From Steroidobacteraceae bacterium (lineage in GTDB: Bacteria > Pseudomonadota > Gammaproteobacteria > Steroidobacterales > Steroidobacteraceae): 20,674 nucleotides of DNA. The stretch spans positions 1 through 20,674 of the forward strand of contig JALRHE010000111.1 in NCBI GenBank assembly GCA_023253235.1, in the 5' to 3' direction. Within the stretch, counting starts at the first letter, position 1, and the number at the start of each line of letters is the position of its first letter. The notes below the pieces were generated by a model. The model was not told the origin of the DNA. It did not search any database and was given only the letters and a program-made list of their open reading frames with translations. The position numbers were made by a program, and so were the translations under genes. Positions 14,988-20,674 of the stretch are shown one piece after another.

Positions 14988-15009
14988 GTATAAAGCGCGC
15001 AGTTTATAC
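14988..15009. promoter_or_regulatory. Divergent yicC/rph promoter region built on an inverted repeat
   Basis: GTATAAA (14988-14994) and TTTATAC (15003-15009) form a perfect 7-bp inverted repeat around an 8-bp GC-rich spacer. The arms place a TATAAA -10-like element facing each way: plus strand 14989-14994 for rph, minus strand 15003-15008 for yicC. Expected starts would be about 20-25 nt ahead of each gene. I find no strong -35 hexamer at the correct distance on either side. The -10 elements overlap enough that both promoters could not be occupied at once. Confidence 0.45.
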
Positions 15010-15025
15010 CGGACGGATCAAGCCT

Positions 15026-15757
15026 ATGTATCAAAGACCCAGCGGCCGTACGCCAGACCAAATGCGCGACGTGCGTTTCCAGCGCGGCTACACGCGCCAC
15101 GCCGAAGGCGCCGTACTCGTGGAGTTCGGCGGCACCCGTGTGTTGTGCACGGCGAGTATCGAGGAGGGCGTACCCGGCTTTCTGCGCGGCAAGGGTCAAG
15201 GCTGGGTCACGGCCGAGTACGGCATGCTGCCTCGGGCTACGCATACTCGGTCCTCGCGAGAGGCTGCCAAAGGCAAGCAAAGTGGCCGCACTCAGGAAAT
15301 CCAGCGCTTGATCGGGCGCAGCTTGCGCGCCGTCATGGACATGTCGGCACTCGGCGAGCGTACCGTGACGCTCGATTGTGATGTGCTGCAAGCTGATGGG
15401 GGTACGCGGACTGCAGCGATCACGGGCAGTTATGTCGCATTGGTCGACGCCTGCAATTTATTGATCCGTCGTGGCGTGCTCAGTGCCTCGCCGTTGCATG
15501 GGCAGGTCGCTGCCGTATCGGTGGGTATCTGCGGAGGCGTTCCCGTGCTCGATCTAGACTACGTTGAAGATTCACAGGCCGAGACCGACATGAATGTGGT
15601 CATGAAAGACGGTGGCGCCTTTGTCGAAGTGCAGGGCACGGCCGAGGGTCATGCCTTCCGCCGCGATGAACTCGATGCGTTGCTCGATCTGGCCGCCAGT
15701 GGCATCGACCGTCTGCACGCTTTACAGCGTGCGGTGCTGGCTGCGCCGGCGGTATGA
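15026..15757 (+). CDS. rph: Ribonuclease PH
   Basis: RNase PH trims the 3' ends of tRNA precursors by phosphorolysis and acts in rRNA turnover. The 243-residue protein starts MYQRPSGRTPDQMRDV (ATG 15026, GGACGGA upstream). It has the family blocks GxVLVEFGGTRVLCTASI, GWVTAEYGMLPRAT (59-72), GRTQEIQRLIGRSLRAV (87-103), phosphate-binding GGTRTAAITG (125-134) and DLDYVEDSQAETDMNVV with the metal-site aspartates. Length fits E. coli (238) and no truncation is seen, unlike the frameshifted rph of E. coli K-12. Its TGA overlaps the rdgB ATG. Confidence 0.97.
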   Translation: MYQRPSGRTPDQMRDVRFQRGYTRHAEGAVLVEFGGTRVLCTASIEEGVPGFLRGKGQGWVTAEYGMLPRATHTRSSREAAKGKQSGRTQEIQRLIGRSLRAVMDMSALGERTVTLDCDVLQADGGTRTAAITGSYVALVDACNLLIRRGVLSASPLHGQVAAVSVGICGGVPVLDLDYVEDSQAETDMNVVMKDGGAFVEVQGTAEGHAFRRDELDALLDLAASGIDRLHALQRAVLAAPAV

Positions 15758-16377
15758 CGCTGCCGGTGCAGCAACTGGTTTTGGCGAGCGGCAATCGTGG
15801 CAAGCTGCGAGAGTTCGACGAGTTGCTGCAACCGCTCGGCTGGCAGGTGCAACCGCAGTCGGTGTTCGGTATCGAACCGCCCGAAGAAACGGAAGACAGT
15901 TTTCGCGGTAACGCGCTTTTAAAGGCTCGCTATGCCGCGCTACACAGCGGCCACGCGGCGCTCGCCGATGATTCCGGGCTCGAAGTGGATGTGCTCGGTG
16001 GTGCTCCCGGTGTGTATTCGGCCAGATACGCAGGCCTGCAGGCGAGCGATGCGGACAATCTCGCAAAGTTGCTCGCCGCGCTGGCAGAGGTGCCCGAAGG
16101 GCAACGCCGCGCACGCTTTCGTTGTGTGATCGCATTCGTGCGTTCGGCGGATGATCCTGAGCCGATCATCGGCGAGGGTGTTTGGGAGGGCTACATTCTT
16201 CGTGCGCCGCGCGGCAGCGGGGGTTTCGGCTACGACCCCGTGTTCGCCGACCTGCATACGCACATGAGCGCAGCAGAGATGCCATCGAGCGAGAAAAATC
16301 GGTGCAGTCATCGAGCGATGGCGCTGCGTGATTTTCTCGCGCGCAGTTCTGCCGTCCTGGCGGCGAGCTCGCGCTAG
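15754..16377 (+). CDS. rdgB: dITP/XTP pyrophosphatase (HAM1 family)
   Basis: RdgB hydrolyses ITP, dITP and XTP to monophosphates, keeping deaminated purines out of DNA and RNA. The 207-residue protein shows SGNRGK (12-17), ADDSGLEVD (71-79), GVYSARYAG (86-94), GFGYDPVF (157-164) and SHRAMAL (185-191), all standard HAM1 motifs. The ATG overlaps the rph stop (ATGA), so the pair is translationally coupled. The C-terminus ends four bases before the GTG of hemW. The rph-rdgB-hemW order recurs in many gammaproteobacteria. Confidence 0.97.
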   Translation: MTLPVQQLVLASGNRGKLREFDELLQPLGWQVQPQSVFGIEPPEETEDSFRGNALLKARYAALHSGHAALADDSGLEVDVLGGAPGVYSARYAGLQASDADNLAKLLAALAEVPEGQRRARFRCVIAFVRSADDPEPIIGEGVWEGYILRAPRGSGGFGYDPVFADLHTHMSAAEMPSSEKNRCSHRAMALRDFLARSSAVLAASSR

Positions 16378-16381
16378 AGTC

Positions 16382-17566
16382 GTGACAGAAACGCTCGCCA
16401 TTCCGCTCGGTCTTTACCTGCACTTTCCGTGGTGCGTCAGCAAGTGCCCTTACTGCGACTTCAATTCCTACACGCTGCGTGAGCCGCTCGGCGAGCGCGC
16501 CTACGTCGATGCTTTGTTGACGGATGTCGAGAGCCAGTTGGAGTTGCGCGGTGATTTCGTCGCGGGTCGACCCATTACCACCATATTCATGGGCGGAGGC
16601 ACGCCAAGCCTGTTTTCTCCCGAGTCCATCGCTCGCGTTATCGATCGAATCAAAGAAATGCATCCGGTTTCAGGTGATGCAGAAGTCACCCTCGAGGCCA
16701 ACCCCGCCACCGTAGAGCGCGGACTGTTCACGGGCTATGCCGAAGCCGGTGTCAATCGGATTTCTTTGGGTGCGCAGACTTTCGATCGCGCGGCGTTGCA
16801 CCGCTTGGGCCGAATCCATCAGCCCGAGGACGTGTATCGGTCGGCGAGCGAGTTGCATGCGGCTGGTATCGACAATTTCAACATCGACTTGATGTATGGC
16901 TTGCCAGAGCAGTCGGTAGAAGGTGCGATGCGCGATATCGATGAAGCGATTGCACTGCAGCCGGCGCAGGTGTCGCACTACCACCTGACGCTCGAGCCGG
17001 GTACGCCCTTCGCTGCACAGCCGCCCGCGAACTTGCCGAGTGACGAGACCGTCGAGATCACGCTACAGGCCGCGCTCGAACGACTCGAGCAGCAGGGCTA
17101 CCACCAATACGAGGTGTCGGCGCATGCACAGCGCGGCCGTGAGTGCGCTCACAATCTGTTGTATTGGCGGTTCGGCGACTACATCGGCGCCGGCGCCGGC
17201 GCACACGGTAAGTGGAGCCGGATCGATCCCGATACGGGTGAACTCGAGATCCTGCGTAGTCATCAAACCCGTGAACCGAGGCGCTACCAGCGTGACCCAC
17301 GCGGCGCCATCACTTGGGCGGCCGTACCGCCGGAGCAAAGGCCGTTCGAATACCTGCTGAACGCGTTGCGACTGGTCGACGGATTCGACGAGGCCGGTTT
17401 CGAGAGCGCGACGGGCCTGCGTTATTCCACGATCGATGCGGTCGTCTCGAAGCTGCGGGGCCGCGGCCTTCTGGAGGCTGCTGGGATCGGTCGCTGGCGA
17501 AGCAGCGCGGTGGGTCGGCGTTTCCTGAATGACATCCTGGTGGAATTCTTGCCGCCAAAACCGTGA
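16382..17566 (+). CDS. hemW: HemW-type radical SAM haem chaperone
   Basis: HemW (once annotated as oxygen-independent coproporphyrinogen oxidase) binds haem and is thought to hand it to respiratory enzymes. Starting at GTG 16382, which GAG precedes, the protein is 394 residues. The radical SAM cluster motif is C18-x3-C22-x2-C25 in WCVSKCPYCDF, followed by FMGGGTPSLF (69-78) and GVNRISLGAQTF; NLLYWRFGDYIGAGAGAHGK lies further on. The short N-terminus before the Cys motif is typical of HemW rather than HemN, which has a longer N-terminal arm. The frame extends 18 codons further upstream into rdgB, but that segment is unlike HemW. The gene closes the rph-rdgB-hemW run. Confidence 0.93.
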   Translation: MTETLAIPLGLYLHFPWCVSKCPYCDFNSYTLREPLGERAYVDALLTDVESQLELRGDFVAGRPITTIFMGGGTPSLFSPESIARVIDRIKEMHPVSGDAEVTLEANPATVERGLFTGYAEAGVNRISLGAQTFDRAALHRLGRIHQPEDVYRSASELHAAGIDNFNIDLMYGLPEQSVEGAMRDIDEAIALQPAQVSHYHLTLEPGTPFAAQPPANLPSDETVEITLQAALERLEQQGYHQYEVSAHAQRGRECAHNLLYWRFGDYIGAGAGAHGKWSRIDPDTGELEILRSHQTREPRRYQRDPRGAITWAAVPPEQRPFEYLLNALRLVDGFDEAGFESATGLRYSTIDAVVSKLRGRGLLEAAGIGRWRSSAVGRRFLNDILVEFLPPKP

Positions 17567-17786
17567 GTTACGGTGTTTGCTGGGCGAATTCTGGCGTCAA
17601 TATGCACAGCGGGGAAAAAATCGTTCCGTGACGATAGGAAGCGCTCTTTTTTGAGATATCGACGAAAAATGAAATCGCAAGCCATTGTTTTTATTGGCTT
17701 TAACGACCGTGTTATTTTTTGACCATAGGCGCAGAAAGGCGATTTCGCCGCAGGATCGAGGCCCTTTTTTCGCCTCCTCCACAGAC

Positions 17787-17795
17787 TTATCCACA
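17787..17795 (+). promoter_or_regulatory. Consensus DnaA box
   Basis: TTATCCACA matches the E. coli high-affinity DnaA box exactly. A second site on the opposite strand, CTATTCACA (17801-17809), is one base off the TTATNCACA consensus and begins 5 bp later. TCCTCCACA (17775-17783) precedes it with two mismatches. A further one-mismatch site, ATATGCACA, lies at 17600-17608. Possible roles are DnaA control of the downstream promoter, a DnaA titration site, or part of an origin. Confidence 0.5.
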
Positions 17796-17831
17796 GAAAA
17801 TGTGAATAGATCGTCTTCCGCGAGGCGGGGC

Positions 17832-17860
17832 TTGTGTCGGCCCGCCTGCGCCGCTATGCT
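17832..17860 (+). promoter_or_regulatory. rpmE promoter with GC-rich discriminator
   Basis: TTGTGT (17832-17837), a 17-bp spacer and TATGCT (17855-17860) form a sigma70-type promoter. The bases between the -10 and the expected start near 17867 are GCGCGC-like. Such GC-rich discriminators are typical of ribosomal promoters inhibited by (p)ppGpp and DksA. The leader before the rpmE ATG would be about 36 nt. Confidence 0.5.
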
Positions 17861-17902
17861 GCGCGCCCTTTTTCCGCAAGCTTCGGCCTCGGTAGCACGA
17901 TC

Positions 17903-18115
17903 ATGAAACCTTCGATCCACCCGGAATACAAGGACATCACGGTGTCCTGCACCTGCGGCAACACGTTCCCGACCCGCTCGACCCTCGGGCAGGATCTCGC
18001 GATCGAAGTTTGCTCGAGCTGCCACCCGTTCTACACGGGTAAGCAGAAGATCCTCGATACCGCAGGTCGCGTCGACAAGTTCCGCAAGAAGTACGCGGCT
18101 GCCGCTGCGCGCTGA
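17903..18115 (+). CDS. rpmE: 50S ribosomal protein L31 (zinc-binding type)
   Basis: L31 bridges the large subunit to the small-subunit head. The 70-residue protein MKPSIHPEYKDITVSC... has all four zinc-site cysteines C16, C18, C37 and C40, so it is the C+ form that needs zinc rather than the Zur-controlled C- paralog. FYTGKQKILDTAGRVDKFRKKY (43-64) is the family C-terminal block, followed by an Ala-rich end. It stands alone between its own promoter and terminator. The ATG at 17903 has only a weak Shine-Dalgarno-like GGTAGCACG in front. An open frame beginning at 17834 continues into the same frame but includes promoter sequence. Confidence 0.97.
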   Translation: MKPSIHPEYKDITVSCTCGNTFPTRSTLGQDLAIEVCSSCHPFYTGKQKILDTAGRVDKFRKKYAAAAAR

Positions 18116-18156
18116 AGAAATCGAAGCGCGTCGATCGCGCTTGCAATCGGATAACG

Positions 18157-18178
18157 CGGGGCGCCTTCGGGCGCCTCG
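18157..18178 (+). terminator. Stem-loop terminator after rpmE
   Basis: A GC-rich stem of nine pairs (one G-U) closes on a TTCG tetraloop, about 40 bp after the rpmE stop. The downstream bases GTTCGTTTCG are T-rich but not a clean T-run, so efficiency is uncertain. The exceptionally stable UUCG loop and the position support a terminator. Confidence 0.6.
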
Positions 18179-18247
18179 TTCGTTTCGGGCCTTGGTCGGG
18201 AACTTCTGCTAAGTTTTCGACGTCTTTCGTGCTGGAGGTTCCAGGGC

Positions 18248-19708
18248 ATGATCGGCCGGATGAGCGCTTTATTCACCACTCTGTTGGCCGCAACGCTGCT
18301 GGCGTTCGGGCCACAGGCTTTGGCGCAGTCGGGTAAAGGGACGGCCAAGCAAAGCGCGTCAGCACGTAAAGCGCACGATCAGATCCTGAAGGCCTATGGG
18401 CTCTACGAAAATCAGGCTTTGCAGGATTACGTCAGCCAGGTCGGCCAACGTGTCGCGAGCAAGAGCGAACTGCCGAACGCCGAGTGGAAATTCGTCGTTC
18501 TCGATGACGACTCGATCAACGCATTCACCACGGGTTGCTGCTTTGTTTATGTGCACCGAGGTTTGCTGACCCACCTCAACTCGGAGGCCGAGCTCGCCTC
18601 GGTTCTCGGTCACGAAGTGGCGCATGTCACGGCGCGCCACCCGCAGGAACGCATGACGCGCGGGATTTTCGCCACGCTCGCTGCGACCGCGGCGGCGATT
18701 TATACGGGTTCAGGCGCCGTCGCGGATCTTGCCAATCTCGGCGCGCAAGCCTGGATGCAAGGTTATGGTCGCGAGAACGAACTCGAAGCGGATCGTCTTG
18801 GACTGCAATACGCGACTCGCGCAGGTTATCGACCCGAGTCCATGGGCGAAGTGTTCGAGATGTTCCGACGTGGCGAGCGCTTCGAAATCGATCAGGCGCG
18901 TGCTGAAGGTCGCGAGCCACGTATTTACCACGGCTTGTTTTCCTCACATCCGGCGCCGGACAAGCGCGCGGTACAGGCCGCCAAGGTGTCGGCGAATCTC
19001 GAGAATGGTCCTGCGGGCGGTTGGTTCGAGGGGCGTGAGGAGTATCTTCGACAGATCGATGGCATGACCTACGGTTCGAGCCGCGCGCAGGGCATCTTGC
19101 GCGGCAACAGGCTCTATCACGCTGAACTCGGCATCACGGTCGCGTTTCCGCGCGCCTGGACGGTTGAGAACCAGCGCGACCGACTTCTCGCATACACGCC
19201 GAAGCGCGACACCATCATGCAGATCACGTTGCGGGACTATCCGCCGACGCAGTCGCCGCGCGAGTTCCTATTTTCCCAGCTCAAAGGCGCGAGTCTCTCC
19301 GGTGGCGAGGCGATCAGCGTGAACGGCATGGAAGGCTATACGGTTCGAACGTCGACAGGCTCACCCCTCGATGGTGGCGCGGGCCCAGTACGCTGGATCG
19401 CGTTGTATCGCGGCAAGAGCGCGTATCTCTTCGCCGGTGCGAGCCGCTCGTCCCGCGGCGGAATTCCTGAAGCCGACGGTCTGTTTCGCAGTGTCGCCGA
19501 AACACTGCGCGGCTTGCGCCCTACCGAGTATCCGCTGGCCGAGCCGTATCGTGTGCGAATGGCCACGGCGACCGCGACGACGACGATCGAGGATCACGTT
19601 GAGGCGATGCCGGATGGCAAATTCCGCAAGGAACAGCTGCAGCTGATCAACGGCATTTACCCCGACGGCAAGTTGACGCCGGGAGCTCTCTACAAGGCGG
19701 TCGAATAA
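18248..19708 (+). CDS. Secreted M48 family zinc metalloprotease with C-terminal domain
   Basis: The 486-residue protein has a signal peptide cut after ALA (residue 26). The M48 domain carries the zinc motif HEVAH (122-126), with the third ligand in ENELEADRLG (E178, D182). This is the periplasmic BepA/YfgC-like part that in relatives handles outer-membrane protein quality control. Residues from about 290 form a second region (TVAFPRAWTVENQRDRL, VRWIALYRGKSAYLFAGASR) resembling a stress-protein-like beta domain. The C-terminal DGKFRKEQLQLINGIYPDGKLTPGALYKAVE-type tail is found in a subset of M48 proteins. The active-site lip reads INAFTTGCCFVYVHRG (90-105), where relatives usually have Pro-Gly-Gly. 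GGAGG at 18234-18238 fixes the ATG at 18248; TGCTAAGTT (18207-18215) could be an extended -10. Confidence 0.88.
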   Translation: MIGRMSALFTTLLAATLLAFGPQALAQSGKGTAKQSASARKAHDQILKAYGLYENQALQDYVSQVGQRVASKSELPNAEWKFVVLDDDSINAFTTGCCFVYVHRGLLTHLNSEAELASVLGHEVAHVTARHPQERMTRGIFATLAATAAAIYTGSGAVADLANLGAQAWMQGYGRENELEADRLGLQYATRAGYRPESMGEVFEMFRRGERFEIDQARAEGREPRIYHGLFSSHPAPDKRAVQAAKVSANLENGPAGGWFEGREEYLRQIDGMTYGSSRAQGILRGNRLYHAELGITVAFPRAWTVENQRDRLLAYTPKRDTIMQITLRDYPPTQSPREFLFSQLKGASLSGGEAISVNGMEGYTVRTSTGSPLDGGAGPVRWIALYRGKSAYLFAGASRSSRGGIPEADGLFRSVAETLRGLRPTEYPLAEPYRVRMATATATTTIEDHVEAMPDGKFRKEQLQLINGIYPDGKLTPGALYKAVE

Positions 19709-19781
19709 CGCGGTCGCGGCTGAAAATTTCATGCGCGCTGCCTTGATTCCGAGCGCAAGCCGTGTCAATTTCGTCACACAT

Positions 19782-19799
19782 CGTGGCGCGTCTGCCACG
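19782..19799 (+). other. Hairpin in the gltA upstream region
   Basis: CGTGGC (19782-19787) and GCCACG (19794-19799) form a perfect 6-bp stem with a 6-nt loop, 26 bp before the gltA ATG. No T-run follows. It may be a terminator remnant for the protease gene, a protein-binding inverted repeat, or a leader structure of gltA. The rest of the 117-bp gap shows no convincing promoter. Confidence 0.35.
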
Positions 19800-19825
19800 G
19801 CATTCTGCTGACGACGAACGACACC

Positions 19826-20674
19826 ATGGCCAACAAGAAATTTGAACTGCTAGACGTCTCTTCCGGTAAGAAAACCGACCTGCCCGTGCGTGCAGGCACG
19901 ATCGGTCCGGATGTGATCGACATCGCCTCCCTCAACAAGGATCACGGGGTCTTCACCTTCGATCCGGGCTTCATGGCGACGGCGAGCACCGAGAGCAAGA
20001 TCACCTACATCGACGGCGATGCCGGCGTACTGATGTACCGCGGTTATCCCATCGAGCAGTTGGCCGCCCATAGCTCGTTCATCGAAGTAGCCTATCTCTT
20101 GTTGAACGGTGAGCTGCCGGACGCCAAGCAGTTGGCCGAATTCAGCGTGAACATCCAGCGGCACACGATGGTCAACGAGTCGTTGCTGCGCATGTACAAC
20201 GGCTTTCATTACGACGCGCATCCGATGGCCATGGTCAGCGCGATCGTCGCCTCGATGTCGGCGTTCTACCACGACTCGATGGACATCCATAACCCGCGGC
20301 ACCGCGAGATCTTCATGCACCGCATCATCGCCAAGCTGCCGACGATCTCGGCTGCCGCCTATAAGCGCGCCTTGGGTCAGCCTTTCATCTACCCGCGCAA
20401 CGATCTCGACTACTGCAGCAATCTGCTGCACATGTTCTACGCCGTGCCTTGCGAGCCGTATCACGTCGACCCGCTGGCGGCTCAGGCACTCGACTTGTTG
20501 TTGATTCTGCACGCGGATCACGAACAGAACGCCAGCACCTCGACCGTGCGTTTGGCAGGTTCGACGGGCGCGAATCCGTACGCGGCCATTTCGGCAGGCG
20601 TGTCGGCTCTGTGGGGTCCGGCCCACGGTGGTGCTAACGAAGCCGTGCTCGAGATGCTCGAAGAGATCGGCACG
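19826..20674 (+). CDS. gltA: Citrate synthase, first 283 codons (partial)
   Basis: Citrate synthase condenses oxaloacetate with acetyl-CoA at the entry of the TCA cycle. The reading frame is open from ATG 19826 to the window edge (849 nt, in frame) and lacks its C-terminal third. The N-terminal beta domain MANKKFELLDVSSGKKTDLP is that of the large hexameric gammaproteobacterial enzyme, which is usually NADH-inhibited. Catalytic-site blocks are ILHADHEQNASTSTVR (H229, H232) and SALWGPAHGGANEAVLEML (H267). The catalytic Asp lies beyond the edge. The short leader has no clear Shine-Dalgarno sequence ahead of the ATG. Confidence 0.97.
   Translation, partial: MANKKFELLDVSSGKKTDLPVRAGTIGPDVIDIASLNKDHGVFTFDPGFMATASTESKITYIDGDAGVLMYRGYPIEQLAAHSSFIEVAYLLLNGELPDAKQLAEFSVNIQRHTMVNESLLRMYNGFHYDAHPMAMVSAIVASMSAFYHDSMDIHNPRHREIFMHRIIAKLPTISAAAYKRALGQPFIYPRNDLDYCSNLLHMFYAVPCEPYHVDPLAAQALDLLLILHADHEQNASTSTVRLAGSTGANPYAAISAGVSALWGPAHGGANEAVLEMLEEIGT

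Larger units (their letters stand above)
17567..17902. other. 336-bp intergenic region with AT-rich tract and DnaA-box-like sites
   Basis: No credible gene is present. Positions 17641-17720 are strikingly AT-rich for this window (28 of 80 bases are G or C by hand count). A perfect DnaA box lies at 17787-17795, flanked by near matches at 17600-17608, 17775-17783 and 17801-17809 (reverse). The rpmE promoter occupies the right end. A weak 5-bp stem (ACCGT/ACGGT, 17560-17574) spans the hemW stop, and GGCGA/TCGCC appears near 17738-17749. Neither is followed by a T-run, so hemW termination is not obvious. Confidence 0.6.

Noticed and set aside
17567..17902. Calling this region the chromosomal origin outright
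   Set aside because: Only one exact DnaA box is present, dnaA, dnaN and rpmH are not nearby, and skew cannot be judged from 20 kb. It is kept as a finding only.
17685..17906. 73-codon open frame with hydrophobic start just upstream of rpmE
   Set aside because: It needs a TTG start with no ribosome site, runs through the DnaA boxes and the rpmE promoter, and overlaps the rpmE start.
17597..18025. 142-codon minus-strand open frame across the rpmE region
   Set aside because: It is antisense to all but the end of rpmE and to its promoter; no family features are visible.
19850..20626. 258-codon minus-strand open frame at the right edge
   Set aside because: It is the antisense of citrate synthase, whose catalytic motifs are unmistakable on the plus strand.

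Overview
The window is a compact, high-GC (roughly 60% by eye) stretch of core bacterial chromosome. Gene content points to a gammaproteobacterium outside the enterics, close to the Xanthomonadales/Nevskiales grade. The pointers are a bioBFHCD cluster divergent from comF, the gmk-rpoZ-spoT-ridA-recG order, the rph-rdgB-hemW order, aa3-type cox genes and a hexameric-type citrate synthase. The lineage is an inference from gene order and protein style, not from a search. I see no prophage, insertion sequence, CRISPR array, tRNA or rRNA.

Layout. (1) 1-1600, minus strand: start of ctaD, coxB and a DUF2244 membrane protein, with a good sigma70-like promoter (1559-1587). (2) 1598-6116, minus strand: bioB-bioF-bioH-bioC-bioD with every junction overlapping, so it is almost certainly one translationally coupled operon; bioA is absent. 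(3) 6117-6965: a divergent promoter region holding a perfect 10-bp inverted repeat laid over a TTGACA promoter for bioB, then comF on the plus strand. (4) 6911-14973, minus strand: yicC-gmk-rpoZ-spoT-ridA-recG-ubiC-ubiA. The last gene overlaps the 3' end of comF by 55 nt tail to tail. An internal promoter sits just after gmk and in front of rpoZ. (5) 14974-17566: a divergent promoter, then rph-rdgB-hemW on the plus strand. (6) 17567-19825: a 336-bp gap with an AT-rich tract and a DnaA-box cluster, then rpmE with a GC-rich-discriminator promoter and a terminator, then a secreted M48 metalloprotease. (7) 19826 to the end: the first 283 codons of gltA.

How the genes fit together. Three themes recur: respiration and its quinone (cox, ubiC, ubiA, citrate synthase), biotin synthesis, and RNA/nucleotide homeostasis (gmk, spoT and omega for GTP and (p)ppGpp; rph, yicC and rdgB for RNA and nucleotide-pool quality). 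Apart from comF, every gene left of 14974 lies on the minus strand and every gene right of it on the plus strand.

I found no novel multi-gene system. The items most worth a second look are regulatory: the inverted repeat at the bioB promoter, the AT-rich/DnaA-box region before rpmE, the divergent yicC/rph promoter built on an inverted repeat, the leader hairpin at the rpoZ ribosome site, the TTG start of spoT, and the comF/ubiA overlap.
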